Shown here piece after piece: positions 1-8,846 of a stretch of 64,000 bases of DNA. Each line of letters opens with the position of its first letter. Position 1 is the first letter of the stretch. The notes under the pieces are model-generated. The model did not search any database and was not told the origin of the DNA. It was given only the letters and a program-made list of their open reading frames with translations. Position numbers and translations under genes: made by a program. The stretch covers positions 134,001-198,000 of the forward strand of contig JACKID010000004.1 in assembly GCA_020638675.1 (NCBI GenBank). The letters run 5' to 3'. The stretch is from Planctomycetota bacterium. GTDB taxonomy: Bacteria > Planctomycetota > UBA8742 > UBA2392.

Positions 1-2
1 CC

Positions 3-767
3 GCCGGGCTGCTCTCGTGGTCGCCGGGTGGGACTTTGCGTACATCGTGGCAAGAGCTGGATGCCGGGCCGGTGGCCGAGTACGGCACGCCAAAGCTGCG
101 CGCCAAATACTTCTTTGATGAGCCGTATATTAAATACGGGCGCATGGACCCGCTGTGCAAGGTCGCCGTCGGCGCGGCGCAACTGGCGTACAAGGCGAGC
201 GGCGAGATGGCCGGGCGTGAGCGCGACGAAGTCGCCCAGGTCGGCGGCACGATGCTCGGCTGCCTCGAGGTCGACGCCCAGTTCGAGAAAACCCGCCAGG
301 CCGGCGCGCCTTCACCGGCACTGTTCGTCTACACGCTGCCGAGCATGTTCCAGGGCGAGATCGCCATCCAGTACCACCTGCGCGGGCGCTGCACGCTGCT
401 TTCCACCGGCGAGCTGTCGGGCATGACCGCGCTCGCCACCGGCATCCGCTGGATCGAAAAGGGCCGCGCGAAACACGTGCTGGTGGTCGCAGCCGACGCG
501 GCCGGGCCCGCCGCCGCAGAGCTCGGCCCTGGCTTTAGCCCGCAGTCCGCCGCCGCCGCCTACCTGCTGAGCGGCGATGGCGACGGGCGGGCGCTGTCGG
601 ATTCACGCTTTGACGGCGAAGCGGGTGACGCCATGGCGCTGACGCCCGGCGCGCTGTCCTACGGCACAACCTTCGTCGATACACTTGAGCCGCTGCTGCT
701 GGGCGGCGAGAGCATGCGCGTACACGCCTCGCGCGGCGCTCAAAGCGTCAGTTTCAAGCTGGGGTGA
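3..767 (+). CDS. Beta-ketoacyl synthase N-terminal-domain protein, 5' end missing
   Basis: The frame is open to the left edge, so the true start lies outside the window; 254 residues are visible. It opens with a G-L-L-S stretch typical of the ketoacyl-synthase N terminus and carries the KS nucleophile-elbow region near the centre. By alignment to FabF the catalytic Cys position (the C in TACATG) is Glu here, at bases 411-413 (local sequence STGELSG). The protein stops after the N-terminal half, so the second thiolase-fold half with the two catalytic His is missing. It is therefore unlikely to condense acyl chains and may be a chain-length-factor-like or structural partner. Its stop codon directly abuts that of the convergent gene at 768. 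Confidence 0.75.
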   Translation, partial: AGLLSWSPGGTLRTSWQELDAGPVAEYGTPKLRAKYFFDEPYIKYGRMDPLCKVAVGAAQLAYKASGEMAGRERDEVAQVGGTMLGCLEVDAQFEKTRQAGAPSPALFVYTLPSMFQGEIAIQYHLRGRCTLLSTGELSGMTALATGIRWIEKGRAKHVLVVAADAAGPAAAELGPGFSPQSAAAAYLLSGDGDGRALSDSRFDGEAGDAMALTPGALSYGTTFVDTLEPLLLGGESMRVHASRGAQSVSFKLG

Positions 768-1838
768 TTACTCGGTCGCAGCGCGGTGGTTCTTCCACCA
801 GTCGCGGATGGCGATCATCTGCCTGCGCGCGTCGCGTTTCGGCACTTTGTTGAATGCGTCCACGGCCTCGGCGTAGCCTTCGCCGCTGATGATCACGTCG
901 TCGCCCCGCCACCATGACAGGCGCAGGAACGCCGCCGCGCGGTTGCCGGAAATATCCGAGTCGTAAACGATCGACGTCAGGTAATCGCCGTAGCGCTGGC
1001 CCTTGAACTTCTTGTCGCCGTACTCGACGTCTTCGCCCTGCATTTCTTCCAGGCGGCGGTTGATGCGCGTGACGGCCTTGTTGCGGTCGGCGTAGGGCGC
1101 GATGGGCGAGTAGTTGAAAACGATCGCCGGGTCCTCGACCCAGATCGCTTCGCACCATTTCAGCGCGCCGCGGCGCAGACGCTCTTCGGTGTTGCGCTGG
1201 GTTTCGGTCTTCTTCTTTTCGTCGCCGGGCTCATCCCCCAGCATGAAGCCGCCGATCCGGTTCAGCAGCAGCGCCATGCCTTTCACGCCGAACACGCGAT
1301 CCAGCAGGATCGCCATGCCCAGCGCCTTTCGCACCGGCGTCTCCAGCGCGCCGCTGTCGTCTTCGTCAACGCCTTCACACTGCAGCTTCAGGTAATCGGA
1401 CTCGGCGATCATGGCCCGCAGCACCTTCTGCCGCTCCCCCGTCAGGTGCTTGGTGCCGGCCTCGGTCACCTTGGGCGGCGACATGCTCAGCAGCGCGTCC
1501 AGCGCCGCAAACCGGACCTCCTGCTCGTCGCTGTCGAGCGCCACGCAGGCCGCAATGGCGGCGGGCGTCGTGTCGGCGATGCCCAGCGACTCGATGGCGC
1601 TTTGCGCCTCGCGGACGCCGGCCTGCAGAATCTCGCCGCCGAGCGCCTTGCCCGTCTCGGGCGACATCAGCTTCAGCTCGTTGGCGCCGCGGTCGCGCAG
1701 GGACGGGTCCAGCGAGGTCAAAGCTTCCAGCAGATCGATGGCGCTCATCCCTTTGGGCGCGGTTTCCTGCGACTGAACGGATGGCGCCAGGGCGAGCAGC
1801 CCGGCGAAAGTCACCAGCATGGCTATGGCGTACTTCAT
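768..1838 (-). CDS. Secreted HEAT-like repeat protein
   Basis: The product has 356 residues. I start it at the ATG at 1838 because it opens with a clean Sec signal peptide (MKYAIAMLVTFAGLLALA, then a likely cut after V-Q-S-Q). Residues about 35-130 look like alpha-helical HEAT-type repeats (for example around DPSLRDRGANELKLMSPETG and SDEQEVRFAALDALLSMSP). The rest is a charged globular region without a catalytic motif I recognise. The open frame extends far upstream of 1838, but that part is antisense to the EF-hand gene and has no signal peptide. It is divergent from the gene at 1941 and stops back to back with the ketoacyl-synthase-like gene. Function unknown. Confidence 0.7.
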   Translation of the reverse strand: MKYAIAMLVTFAGLLALAPSVQSQETAPKGMSAIDLLEALTSLDPSLRDRGANELKLMSPETGKALGGEILQAGVREAQSAIESLGIADTTPAAIAACVALDSDEQEVRFAALDALLSMSPPKVTEAGTKHLTGERQKVLRAMIAESDYLKLQCEGVDEDDSGALETPVRKALGMAILLDRVFGVKGMALLLNRIGGFMLGDEPGDEKKKTETQRNTEERLRRGALKWCEAIWVEDPAIVFNYSPIAPYADRNKAVTRINRRLEEMQGEDVEYGDKKFKGQRYGDYLTSIVYDSDISGNRAAAFLRLSWWRGDDVIISGEGYAEAVDAFNKVPKRDARRQMIAIRDWWKNHRAATE

Positions 1839-1940
1839 GGCACCAGTTTGGCAGGTTGCTGCGGATATTCCAGTCTGGTTTCGCGCGGCAGGGGTCGTGT
1901 TACACTGGCCGTCCCTTTGGAAGTCCCCCGGGGCAGTGCC

Positions 1941-2846
1941 ATGAACAAGGCAATTCCCGTAGTCGCGATCGTCATGCTGGCGCTGGTTGCCGCGTTGCTG
2001 ATCTGGAAGTTCTCGCAGAGTACGCCGGTCAGCCCGCCGGCCGGCAACGGCACGGAGATTACGGACGTCGCCTTCAAGTCCGAAGACTTCATCCCCGTCT
2101 TCGACGCCAACGGCGACGGGCACGTGACGCTTGAGGAATTCAAGCAGCGCTACGGCAGTCCGCTCTCGGAAGGCGAGCCCCCGTTCGTGCTGTACAACCC
2201 GACGACAAAGAAGCCGCTCACCGCAGAAGAAGCCTTCAAGAACCACTGGGACCGCAACAAAGACGGCATCGTCGACGGGCGCGACGTCGAGCTCTACAAG
2301 GACAACAAGTGGCTCGACTTCTTTGAGCGGGCCAAGAAGGCCGGTTTGACCCCCGTCCGCATCGGCGAGAAGTTCTACGCACTGAATGACGACCAGAACC
2401 GCACCCTGGAAGCCGAGGCCGGCGCCAAGGCGCGCGGCGAGGCTCCGTTCGCGGGCCACTTCTGGAACCCCAGGTACTTCCAGTCCTGGGCCAAGGTCTA
2501 CGACCCCAAGAGCGGTGAAGTGGAAGGCTACGTCTCCGAGGCGAACGGCAAGCTCTACGTCCTGACCTCCGGCTCGTCGCTGCTGGTCAAGAACCCCGCC
2601 GACGTGACCGTCACCAAGGTGGAAGACGCGGTCCAGATGAAATACGCCAAGGCCGTCATCGGGCTCGAGTGGGAGAACGCGGAAGCCAACCTGGCGCTGG
2701 CCAACCAGTGCGTCGACTGGGGCATGCCGACGGAAGCCGGCATGCTGTACGCCCGCGTGCTGGTCACGCAGCCGGACAATGAGACCGCCCTGAACGCGCT
2801 GGGCTACAAGCGCGAAGGCGACAGGTTCGTGAAGAAGGGCGATTGA
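1941..2846 (+). CDS. Membrane-anchored EF-hand protein
   Basis: The product has 301 residues. An N-terminal transmembrane anchor spans about residues 5-23. Two EF-hand loops follow: D55, N57, D59, H61, E66 in DANGDGHVTLEE, and D104, N106, D108, I110, D112, D115 in DRNKDGIVDGRD. They are 49 residues apart, wider than a classical paired EF-hand. Both loops keep the metal-ligand pattern, so Ca2+ binding on the outer side of the membrane is likely. The C-terminal half (about 125-301) is unassigned and ends in a TPR-like helix pair. The longer open frame upstream of 1941 is rejected because the membrane segment begins right at this ATG. The stop overlaps the xseA start (TGATG), suggesting translational coupling. 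Confidence 0.8.
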   Translation: MNKAIPVVAIVMLALVAALLIWKFSQSTPVSPPAGNGTEITDVAFKSEDFIPVFDANGDGHVTLEEFKQRYGSPLSEGEPPFVLYNPTTKKPLTAEEAFKNHWDRNKDGIVDGRDVELYKDNKWLDFFERAKKAGLTPVRIGEKFYALNDDQNRTLEAEAGAKARGEAPFAGHFWNPRYFQSWAKVYDPKSGEVEGYVSEANGKLYVLTSGSSLLVKNPADVTVTKVEDAVQMKYAKAVIGLEWENAEANLALANQCVDWGMPTEAGMLYARVLVTQPDNETALNALGYKREGDRFVKKGD

Positions 2847-4036
2847 TGGACCCGATCTCGGTCACCGAGCTCTCGAACCAGATCAAGCGCACGCTTGAGC
2901 CCCCCTTCAGCAACGTCGCCGTCACCGGCGAGCTGGGCAACTACCGCGGGCCCCACCACTCGGGCCACGTCTACTGCAACCTGAAAGATGCCGGCGCGCA
3001 ACTGCGGCTGATCATCTGGCGCGGCACGTTTGAACGACTCAAGTTCAAGCTCGAGGACGGGCTCGAGGTCGTCATCACCGGCAAGCTGGACGTCTACGCG
3101 CGCCGCGGCGAATACAGCCTGGTCGCCACCAGCGTCTCGCCCAGGGGCGTCGGCGGGCTGCAGCTCGCCTTCCAGCAGATGTACGAGCGCCTCGAGCGCG
3201 AGGGCCTGTTCGACGACGAACACAAGAAACCGCTGCCGGAATACCCGCAGCGCATCGCCGTCATCACCAGCCCGACCGGGGCCGCCATCCGCGACATCAT
3301 CACGACCGCGCGGCGCCGCAACCGGCTGGTCGAGATTCTGGTCTACCCGGCCAAGGTCCAGGGCGACGGATCGGCCGAGCAGGTGGCGCGCGCGATCCGC
3401 AAGCTGAACGCGCTCAACTCGGCGCTGAAGATCGACGCCATGATCGTCGGGCGCGGCGGGGGCAGCCTCGAAGACCTGTGGGCCTTCAACGAGGAGCCTG
3501 TGGCCCGGGCCATCTACGACAGCGAGATCCCGGTGGTCAGCGCCGTCGGACACGAGGTGGACACGACCATCGCCGACCTCGTCGCCGACTACCGCGCGCC
3601 GACGCCCACGGCCGCCGCCGAAATTCTCGTGCCCGAGCTGGCCGGGATGGTCGAGCTGGCGGCCGAGTACCAGTTGAAGCTCAGCAAGGGGCTGCGGCAC
3701 ACGCTGGAGTTGTGGCGCGGGCGGCTGGAGACCATGCAGGAGCGCCTGTCCGGCCTCGGCCCGCTGAACCAGCTGCGCCGCGAGCAGCAGCGCCTGGATT
3801 ACTTAATGGACGGTCTGAAGTGGAACATGCACCACCGCATGAAAGACCACACCGAAAAGCTGAACGGGCTCGGCGCACAACTGGGCGCCCTGAGCCCCCT
3901 GAAAGTCCTCGAACGCGGCTACAGCATCACCCGCAACGAGCAAGGCAAAGTCATCAAGAGCGCGGACGAAATAAAAGCGGGCGAGACGATCATTACCAAG
4001 CTGGCGGACGGCGAGGTACGCAGCACCGTCGAGTAG
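2846..4036 (+). CDS. xseA: Exodeoxyribonuclease VII large subunit
   Basis: The product has 396 residues, slightly short of the usual 400-460. It is the catalytic and DNA-binding subunit of exonuclease VII, a cytoplasmic nuclease that degrades single-stranded DNA to oligonucleotides in mismatch repair and damage processing. Visible features are the N-terminal OB-fold (about 1-100), the conserved GRGGGSLEDLWAFNEE block (about 202-217) and the following SAVGHEVDTTIADLVAD / RAPTPTAAAE region, then a coiled-coil tail. The ATG at 2846 overlaps the TGA of the EF-hand gene; a TTG one codon earlier is also possible. The small subunit xseB, often adjacent, is not next to it here: 236 gene-free bases follow. 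Confidence 0.95.
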   Translation: MDPISVTELSNQIKRTLEPPFSNVAVTGELGNYRGPHHSGHVYCNLKDAGAQLRLIIWRGTFERLKFKLEDGLEVVITGKLDVYARRGEYSLVATSVSPRGVGGLQLAFQQMYERLEREGLFDDEHKKPLPEYPQRIAVITSPTGAAIRDIITTARRRNRLVEILVYPAKVQGDGSAEQVARAIRKLNALNSALKIDAMIVGRGGGSLEDLWAFNEEPVARAIYDSEIPVVSAVGHEVDTTIADLVADYRAPTPTAAAEILVPELAGMVELAAEYQLKLSKGLRHTLELWRGRLETMQERLSGLGPLNQLRREQQRLDYLMDGLKWNMHHRMKDHTEKLNGLGAQLGALSPLKVLERGYSITRNEQGKVIKSADEIKAGETIITKLADGEVRSTVE

Positions 4037-4272
4037 AGCAATGCAGACCAAATGAACACCGGGGCCCCTTGCTAGTCTGCGTGGTAAACTAGACGTCCCT
4101 GGGCTATGATACGTAATACCTGCGGGTGCGGGGCCGAGGTGGTGCGCAACTTCCACCTGCTCCGGATTGCGGTCCGAACGGCTTAGCTCTTGCCTACTCG
4201 GGCCCGCACCTCGCATCCTTACTTCATTCGTCCCACGCGTCACAAACTGAATGCACGCTAGGGCCTAGTACT

Positions 4273-5472
4273 TCACGTGCTTGTCTTCGTGAACATATCC
4301 GTTCCCGACTCTGAATCTTTCAGTTTGCTGTGAAGTTCGAGTTCTAACCTCAAGTGCTCGTGCAATGCGCTAACGATCGAACGACCTGCCCCAGTCAGCT
4401 TCAACTGTGGTTTGCCGGCTCGACCAGGGACCAGTCGACCAACAGTCGCGAGCAGCTTTTGGTTTCCCCGAGACCAGTCAATTGCTGCGAGACGCCTCAC
4501 GTACTCGTCGTACTTTGCGGGCTCAAGCCGCCGTTTCATATTGTAGTTGAGGTCAAAGTATACCCGCCCGAGAGCTTGCCACCCGGGCGAGCTTAGGTGC
4601 AGCGATTGCCGATCTTCGAAGGCACCAGACGGAAACGCTTCCCGAAACGTGGTCAGAAACTCCGCGAGCTTGGCCAACGTGTCGTCAAAGGTCGCGTCAG
4701 TAAGGTTTGCCTTCCGGGGAACGGCCTTATTGCTTTCTTGCACCTTCGCCCCTTCACAGGCTCCCCGTACAAATCGCAGGAGATTCTTCTGCACTACGAT
4801 GGCAGTGCTCTTCTTACCTAGACTCGTAGTTCTTTTCTCCATTCCGTAGTCGACAATTGGCTTCAACTCCGCCAACGCATTCGTCATCCGTATGTAGATG
4901 TCGTTCTCGTCTAGAGCGATCCCATGAGCGAGCCTCACCGCAGTAGCGAGGTAGTTGAAGTCAAAAAACAGCTGGCCCAATTCGCTTATGGTGAGGTGAC
5001 CGCGCTGCGCACTTGGCGCATAGATCGTGAGTGGGAACTGGAACCAGTCGTCAACGTCTGGATGACCGGCGTCAATAAGATTCAAAGTGGCCGTTGCCCG
5101 CGCCATCCCGTCAAGCAGGATACGTTTTGAGTTGGACGGAATTCCCAAGTTCCCCACGTCGGCCCCCTCCGAAGTTGGCGAGAATTCCAACGGTTCAGTC
5201 GCTCCTATGGAAATCGCGGGGAAGGCACCAATCGCGGAAGCGGCACAGGGAAACCGATTCAGAATGTAGGCCTCCAGCTTCTCGGCACGTTCTTTGGTCG
5301 TCCGCCGCTGAACATGCTCGTAGTGTTCTCGGTGTTCGGGAGTAAGACTCAGCCAACGCTCGTGGCGTGGATCGTGGCCCAGCACCACGTGAAGTTCGCG
5401 GGGGCGAATCGCGACTTGAAAAACTTCCAGCGCTCCGAAATGAGCTCTTATTGCTGAGAGAGAAACTTTCAT
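4273..5472 (-). CDS. DndB/DGQHR-like protein
   Basis: The product has 399 residues. Residues 118-130 read ILLDGMARATATL and residues 169-173 read FFDFN, matching in order and spacing the DGQHR signature and the downstream F-x-D-x-N of the DndB/DGQHR superfamily (DNA sulfur-modification regulators and relatives). Gln and His of the core motif are replaced (DGMAR). No dndA, C, D or E or other defence gene is adjacent. The ATG at 5472 is chosen for its GGGAAGG ribosome site 8 bases upstream; an in-frame ATG at 5514 is the alternative. The gene and its flanks are visibly poorer in GC than all neighbours, which suggests transfer. Family call moderate, function unknown. Confidence 0.6.
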   Translation of the reverse strand: MKVSLSAIRAHFGALEVFQVAIRPRELHVVLGHDPRHERWLSLTPEHREHYEHVQRRTTKERAEKLEAYILNRFPCAASAIGAFPAISIGATEPLEFSPTSEGADVGNLGIPSNSKRILLDGMARATATLNLIDAGHPDVDDWFQFPLTIYAPSAQRGHLTISELGQLFFDFNYLATAVRLAHGIALDENDIYIRMTNALAELKPIVDYGMEKRTTSLGKKSTAIVVQKNLLRFVRGACEGAKVQESNKAVPRKANLTDATFDDTLAKLAEFLTTFREAFPSGAFEDRQSLHLSSPGWQALGRVYFDLNYNMKRRLEPAKYDEYVRRLAAIDWSRGNQKLLATVGRLVPGRAGKPQLKLTGAGRSIVSALHEHLRLELELHSKLKDSESGTDMFTKTST

Positions 5473-5533
5473 GTTCAGCCTTCCCGTTCGTCTTCGTTGA
5501 ATCAATAGCCCCATTCTTACCCCACAAGAACGT

Positions 5534-5559
5534 TCCCCGCAACTATTATGTTGCGGGGA
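5534..5559. promoter_or_regulatory. Perfect 10-bp inverted repeat upstream of the DndB-like gene
   Basis: TCCCCGCAAC and GTTGCGGGGA are separated by the six-base spacer TATTAT. The centre is about 75 bases upstream of the ATG at 5472. There is no T-run on either side, so an operator or dimeric-protein site fits better than a terminator. Confidence 0.45.
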
Positions 5560-5642
5560 GAAGGTTATTGCGGACAATTTTTGATTCTTATCCCTGAGCG
5601 AGTGACTCGAGTCAGCAACTTTCAGGTCTGCTTTCAGCGACG

Positions 5643-5840
5643 TGGCGCCCCGGAGGGGCAGCCTTTGGTAGCCGGGTGCGTCAGCGCCCGGTCTTGTCAG
5701 CCCGAATGTATCGGCGCCCGCAGGGCCGCCGAGAGCGCGCCGGGCATGTGTCAGGCGGCCCTTCGGGCGCCTGATTCCGGCGTCTGCTGGTTTCCGGGGG
5801 CTTCCGCCCCCGGCTACCTTTGGGCGGGCCCTTCGGGCCG
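5643..5840. repeat. Composite palindromic intergenic repeat, copy A
   Basis: Shared blocks with copy B at 16919-17100, in the same order: a GGGGCAGCCT word, then GGTAGCCGGG..GCGCCCGGT, then CGCCCGCAGGGCCGCCGA, then a GGGGGCTTCCGCCCCCGGCTACC-like hairpin (loop bases differ between copies), then GGGCCCTTCGGGCC. Each block is itself a palindrome, so the unit would fold into consecutive hairpins. Confidence 0.75.
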
Positions 5841-6144
5841 TGTGGTGCCTGCGTTCGCCGGGGTCCGGGGGGCTACCTTGGGCGGGCCCTTTGGGCCGTC
5901 CGGACTGCGTGGGGAACCCGGAGGGTGCTGCCCCCTGTCCTTGCCGTTGCCCCTGCCCTTGGCCCTTGCCCCTTCCCTTGCCCTTGCCGGGCGTTTTTTT
6001 TGTGGGGGCTGTTTGAAAATTTTGGCAACTTCTTTTCCGCCGTGGGGGCCGGTTTGCGGGCTGGTGGCTGGTTTTTCTTTCGATTTCAGCATTCACTTGG
6101 CCGGTAAGAGTGGAGGGGGATTGTCCCCCCGCTTGGTTGCCGCC

Positions 6145-7368
6145 ATGAGCGATGAACTTCCATCCGAAGACGAGTTGTTCGGCGGGCGCATGCCTGACGG
6201 CTCGCCGCCGCCGTTGCACTCGAAGTCCCTGCACTCGGCGTGGGCCAAGCCGATCCCCGGCGGCGATGAGCGCAAGACGCCGGCCGAGATCACTCGCGAA
6301 CGTCTTCACTATCAGGTTGACCTGGATCACCTGGCCCTGCTGAACCTGGCCTGCGATTTTAATAAGGCCTGCGTTGAGGCGGGGCTGGATGTTGTTCGCG
6401 GCGGGGCTGGCGGGGCTGCTGCTGACAAGCCGGAGAGTAAACCTGCTGCTGAATCTGCTGAAGCTGAGGGCCATGGGCGGGACGCCCATGCCACTTCTGG
6501 CGAATCTGCTGACGCTGAGGGCCATGGGCGGGACGCCCATGCCACTTTTGCTGAATCTCCTGACGCCGTGGGCCGTGGGCGGGACGCCCATGCCACTTCT
6601 GCTGGCACCGGCGAGGGCGCACCTGCTGCTTCGCCCGGGCGGCCTGCTCTTACGATGAACGGGATTTCCATTAAGAGCTCCGTGGGTGAAGGGGCGGGCA
6701 AGGTGTACGTGCCCAAGGACCCGGGCGATCCCGGCCCCGATCAGACCGAGCGCGCACTGCGGGAAACGCAGGCGCACGAGCACGCGCTGGAGGCGGCCGG
6801 TCTTGACGAGTCAAGCTCACGGGCGCGCAAGCGCGCCGCGGACCAGCCGCGCCATGACTTCAGCGTCCTGCCGCCGGAGAAAGTCCTGGTGATGGCCGAG
6901 CGTTGCAGCCGCAACCTCGCCGTGCTGGGCGCCAAACGCGCCGAGGTTGCGCACCGGGTGATCGAGGCCGCGATGGCGCTCGACACCCGCAAGTCGTTCC
7001 TTCAGAACCGCGCGGTGGCGGTGGTGTACGCGACGCTGCTGCACCTTGAGGACGGCTTCCGCGAGGTCGGCTTCGGGTCATGGATGCCGTTCCGCTACCC
7101 TGACCAGTGGCTGCGCTTCTGCGGCATCATGCAACGGGTGCTCGCGGCCAACGGTTTGATCCACAGCCGAAACGCCGAGACCTACCGCAAGCTGCTGGAT
7201 GAAACCCCGCCCGTGGAGCAGAAAGACGATATCGACGAACGGATTCAAAAAGCCCGCACGCCCGCAAACATGGCGATGTGCGCCCGCAACCAGGGCGCGG
7301 AAACGATGGCCGAGCTGGAAGAGTTGCTCGCGCAGAAACGCGCCAAAAACCTCGGGCAGCCGCCGTAA
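6145..7368 (+). CDS. Unknown protein with palindrome-derived repeat insert
   Basis: The product has 407 residues. I start at the ATG at 6145, where the sequence changes from gene-free repeats to normal codon use; a purine-rich GGAGGGGG lies about 25 bases upstream, so the start is not certain. The N-terminal part (1-100) contains helical segments. Residues 103-153 are three 17-residue units ending in G-R-D-A-H-A-T, which come from an intergenic palindrome (see repeat entry). The C-terminal part (about 235-407) is helical with an R/K-rich beginning (SSSRARKRAADQPRHDF) and no known domain or membrane segment that I recognise. It could be a replication or DNA-associated cytoplasmic protein, but nothing in the sequence proves that. 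Confidence 0.65.
   Translation: MSDELPSEDELFGGRMPDGSPPPLHSKSLHSAWAKPIPGGDERKTPAEITRERLHYQVDLDHLALLNLACDFNKACVEAGLDVVRGGAGGAAADKPESKPAAESAEAEGHGRDAHATSGESADAEGHGRDAHATFAESPDAVGRGRDAHATSAGTGEGAPAASPGRPALTMNGISIKSSVGEGAGKVYVPKDPGDPGPDQTERALRETQAHEHALEAAGLDESSSRARKRAADQPRHDFSVLPPEKVLVMAERCSRNLAVLGAKRAEVAHRVIEAAMALDTRKSFLQNRAVAVVYATLLHLEDGFREVGFGSWMPFRYPDQWLRFCGIMQRVLAANGLIHSRNAETYRKLLDETPPVEQKDDIDERIQKARTPANMAMCARNQGAETMAELEELLAQKRAKNLGQPP
6451..6603 (+). repeat. Three 51-bp in-frame repeats containing an ATGGGCG palindrome
   Basis: The units begin at 6451, 6502 and 6553. Each carries ATGGGCG-GGA-CGCCCAT (the third has one change, GTGGGCG) followed by GCCACTT. The period of 51 bases keeps frame, adding 17 residues per unit to the host protein. 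The same palindrome stands alone between genes at 44432-44448. Confidence 0.9.
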
Positions 7369-7536
7369 ACCCCCACCACCAGCGGTGTCACGGGCCTGTC
7401 CAGGCCGCTTTCAACCGCCGGCCGGGTGTCGCGCTGTCGGCTTGCCCTCTGGTGGGTAGGCAAACGCAAACGCTGAGCTTACGCTGGAGCGGCTTGCTGG
7501 CGGCGCATTTCGCGCCTCTTTTCGGGCGAGGGGCTT

Positions 7537-8805
7537 TTGCACAACGAGCCGGTAAAACGTCGCGTTCTTCAGGGCCAGTGCGTCTGGCCGATCAGCCCGA
7601 ACCAGGCGCGGGTCGAGGGCAACTCGATCCTGTACACCAGCTACGACGACCCGTTCCACCGCCCGGAGTCCGGCTATCTCGGCCTGCCGCACGTTGAGTA
7701 CGAGCCGATCCCGGTCGAGGGCATCATCACGCCCGCCTTCTGCGACTGGCACTTCCACTGGGTGCAGCACCGCATCGCCGGCGTGAAGGGCAAGTCGCTG
7801 CTGGGCTGGCTGGCCGAGGACGTCTGGCCGGAAGAAGCACGCTTTTCCGACCAGAACTTCGCTGACGTCGCCGCCGAAGGCTTCGCCCGCAAGCAGTCGG
7901 CCGCGGGCACGCTGGCCGGCGCGTGCTGGTGCAGCCCGCACCCGGAAAGTGTCCGTGCCGCCCGCAACGCGGAGATCCGCTACAGCCTGATCGGACCGGC
8001 CGTGATGACCACCGGCGAGCCGAAAGAGCTGGTCAAGCCGCTGCCGGTCGTGCTGGAGCAGTTGAAAGCGCTGCAGATCGAGTTCGAGGAAACGCTGGCG
8101 GTCACGCCGCGCTTCGCGCTGTCGTGCGACAAGCAGGCGCTGAAAGAGCTGCGCGAGTTCGCCTTCGACTACACCCTCTGGGTGCAGACGCACCTGGCCG
8201 AGAATGAAGACGAGTGCGCGGCCGTCGCGCGCCTGTTTCCCGACGCCAAGTCGTATCTCGACGTCTACGACCAGGCCGGACTGCTTACGCCGCGCACGCT
8301 GCTGGCGCACTGCGTCTGGCTGGATGACTTCGACTGGCGCACGATCAAGCAGCGCGGGAGCATCGTGGTGCATTGCCCCACCAGCAATGAGGCGCTTGGC
8401 TCAGGGCGCATGAAGCTGGAAAAGGTCCGCGCGATGGACATTCCGTGGGTGCTGGGCACCGACATCGGCGCGGGCCCGAACCTGTGCATGCTGGATACCA
8501 TCGAGGCCGTGACGCGCATCCACGACTGGTCGGCGCCGGTGAGCACCATTGAGGCGTTCTTCCGCGCGACGGTCAGCCTCGAGATGCTGGAAAGCTACGC
8601 CAGCCGCAAGAGCCGGGTGACGCGCATCATGGGTACCAGCCGCGCCGGGTTCATCGAGTTCCGCCGCCCGCCCGCCATCGACCGCGCCGACCGCGACCCG
8701 GAGCGCATCCTGAACGCCATCGTCGAGCAATACCGCCGCGAGCCGGCCAAGAGTATCGCCGCGGTCTACGACCAGAACTTCAACCTGCTGTACGAGAACC
8801 GCTAG
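7537..8805 (+). CDS. Guanine-deaminase-like amidohydrolase
   Basis: The product has 422 residues and belongs to the metal-dependent hydrolase superfamily. The ligands of this family are visible: H72 and H74 in CDWHFHW, the His of VQTHLAEN, the His of LLAHCVWL with the following VVHCPTSN, and the Asp of VLGTDIGAGPNLCMLD. The last two motifs are characteristic of guanine deaminases, which convert guanine to xanthine in purine salvage in the cytoplasm; related aminohydrolases remain possible. No ATG fits. The TTG at 7537 lies directly after a purine-rich GGGCGAGGGG and is taken as the start. No purine genes are adjacent, so context adds little. Confidence 0.8.
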   Translation: MHNEPVKRRVLQGQCVWPISPNQARVEGNSILYTSYDDPFHRPESGYLGLPHVEYEPIPVEGIITPAFCDWHFHWVQHRIAGVKGKSLLGWLAEDVWPEEARFSDQNFADVAAEGFARKQSAAGTLAGACWCSPHPESVRAARNAEIRYSLIGPAVMTTGEPKELVKPLPVVLEQLKALQIEFEETLAVTPRFALSCDKQALKELREFAFDYTLWVQTHLAENEDECAAVARLFPDAKSYLDVYDQAGLLTPRTLLAHCVWLDDFDWRTIKQRGSIVVHCPTSNEALGSGRMKLEKVRAMDIPWVLGTDIGAGPNLCMLDTIEAVTRIHDWSAPVSTIEAFFRATVSLEMLESYASRKSRVTRIMGTSRAGFIEFRRPPAIDRADRDPERILNAIVEQYRREPAKSIAAVYDQNFNLLYENR

Positions 8806-8846
8806 GTGGTGGTCGCCTGACCGCCAACCGGAGTGAGGGTGCTTCG

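Larger units (their letters stand above)
5473..6144. other. 672-base gene-free, repeat-rich stretch
   Basis: I see no convincing gene here. From left to right it holds the operator-like palindrome (5534-5559), a composite palindromic repeat (5643-5840, listed separately), a second GGGCCCTTCGGGCC-type block with a close relative at about 5880-5900, a C/T-rich tract of reiterated CCCTTGCC-type words (about 5930-5990), and an AT-richer spacer with a T8 run near 5997. Reading frames through it are open on both strands only because stop codons are scarce in GC-rich repeats. Confidence 0.7.

Noticed and set aside
1446..1940. N-terminal extension of the EF-hand gene
   Set aside because: It runs antisense through the coding part of the gene at 768-1838, and the membrane anchor begins at the ATG at 1941.
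4037..4272. xseB small subunit after xseA
   Set aside because: No frame here encodes the 70-80 residue helical product; the space holds only short frames with many rare codons.
5548..6144. Longer N terminus for the protein at 6145
   Set aside because: The extension would translate the composite palindromes and the C/T tract; its composition is Gly/Pro/Ala-rich and unlike a protein domain.
6451..6603. CRISPR array
   Set aside because: Three units with a 51-base period and no unique spacers; the repeats are coding and palindrome-derived.
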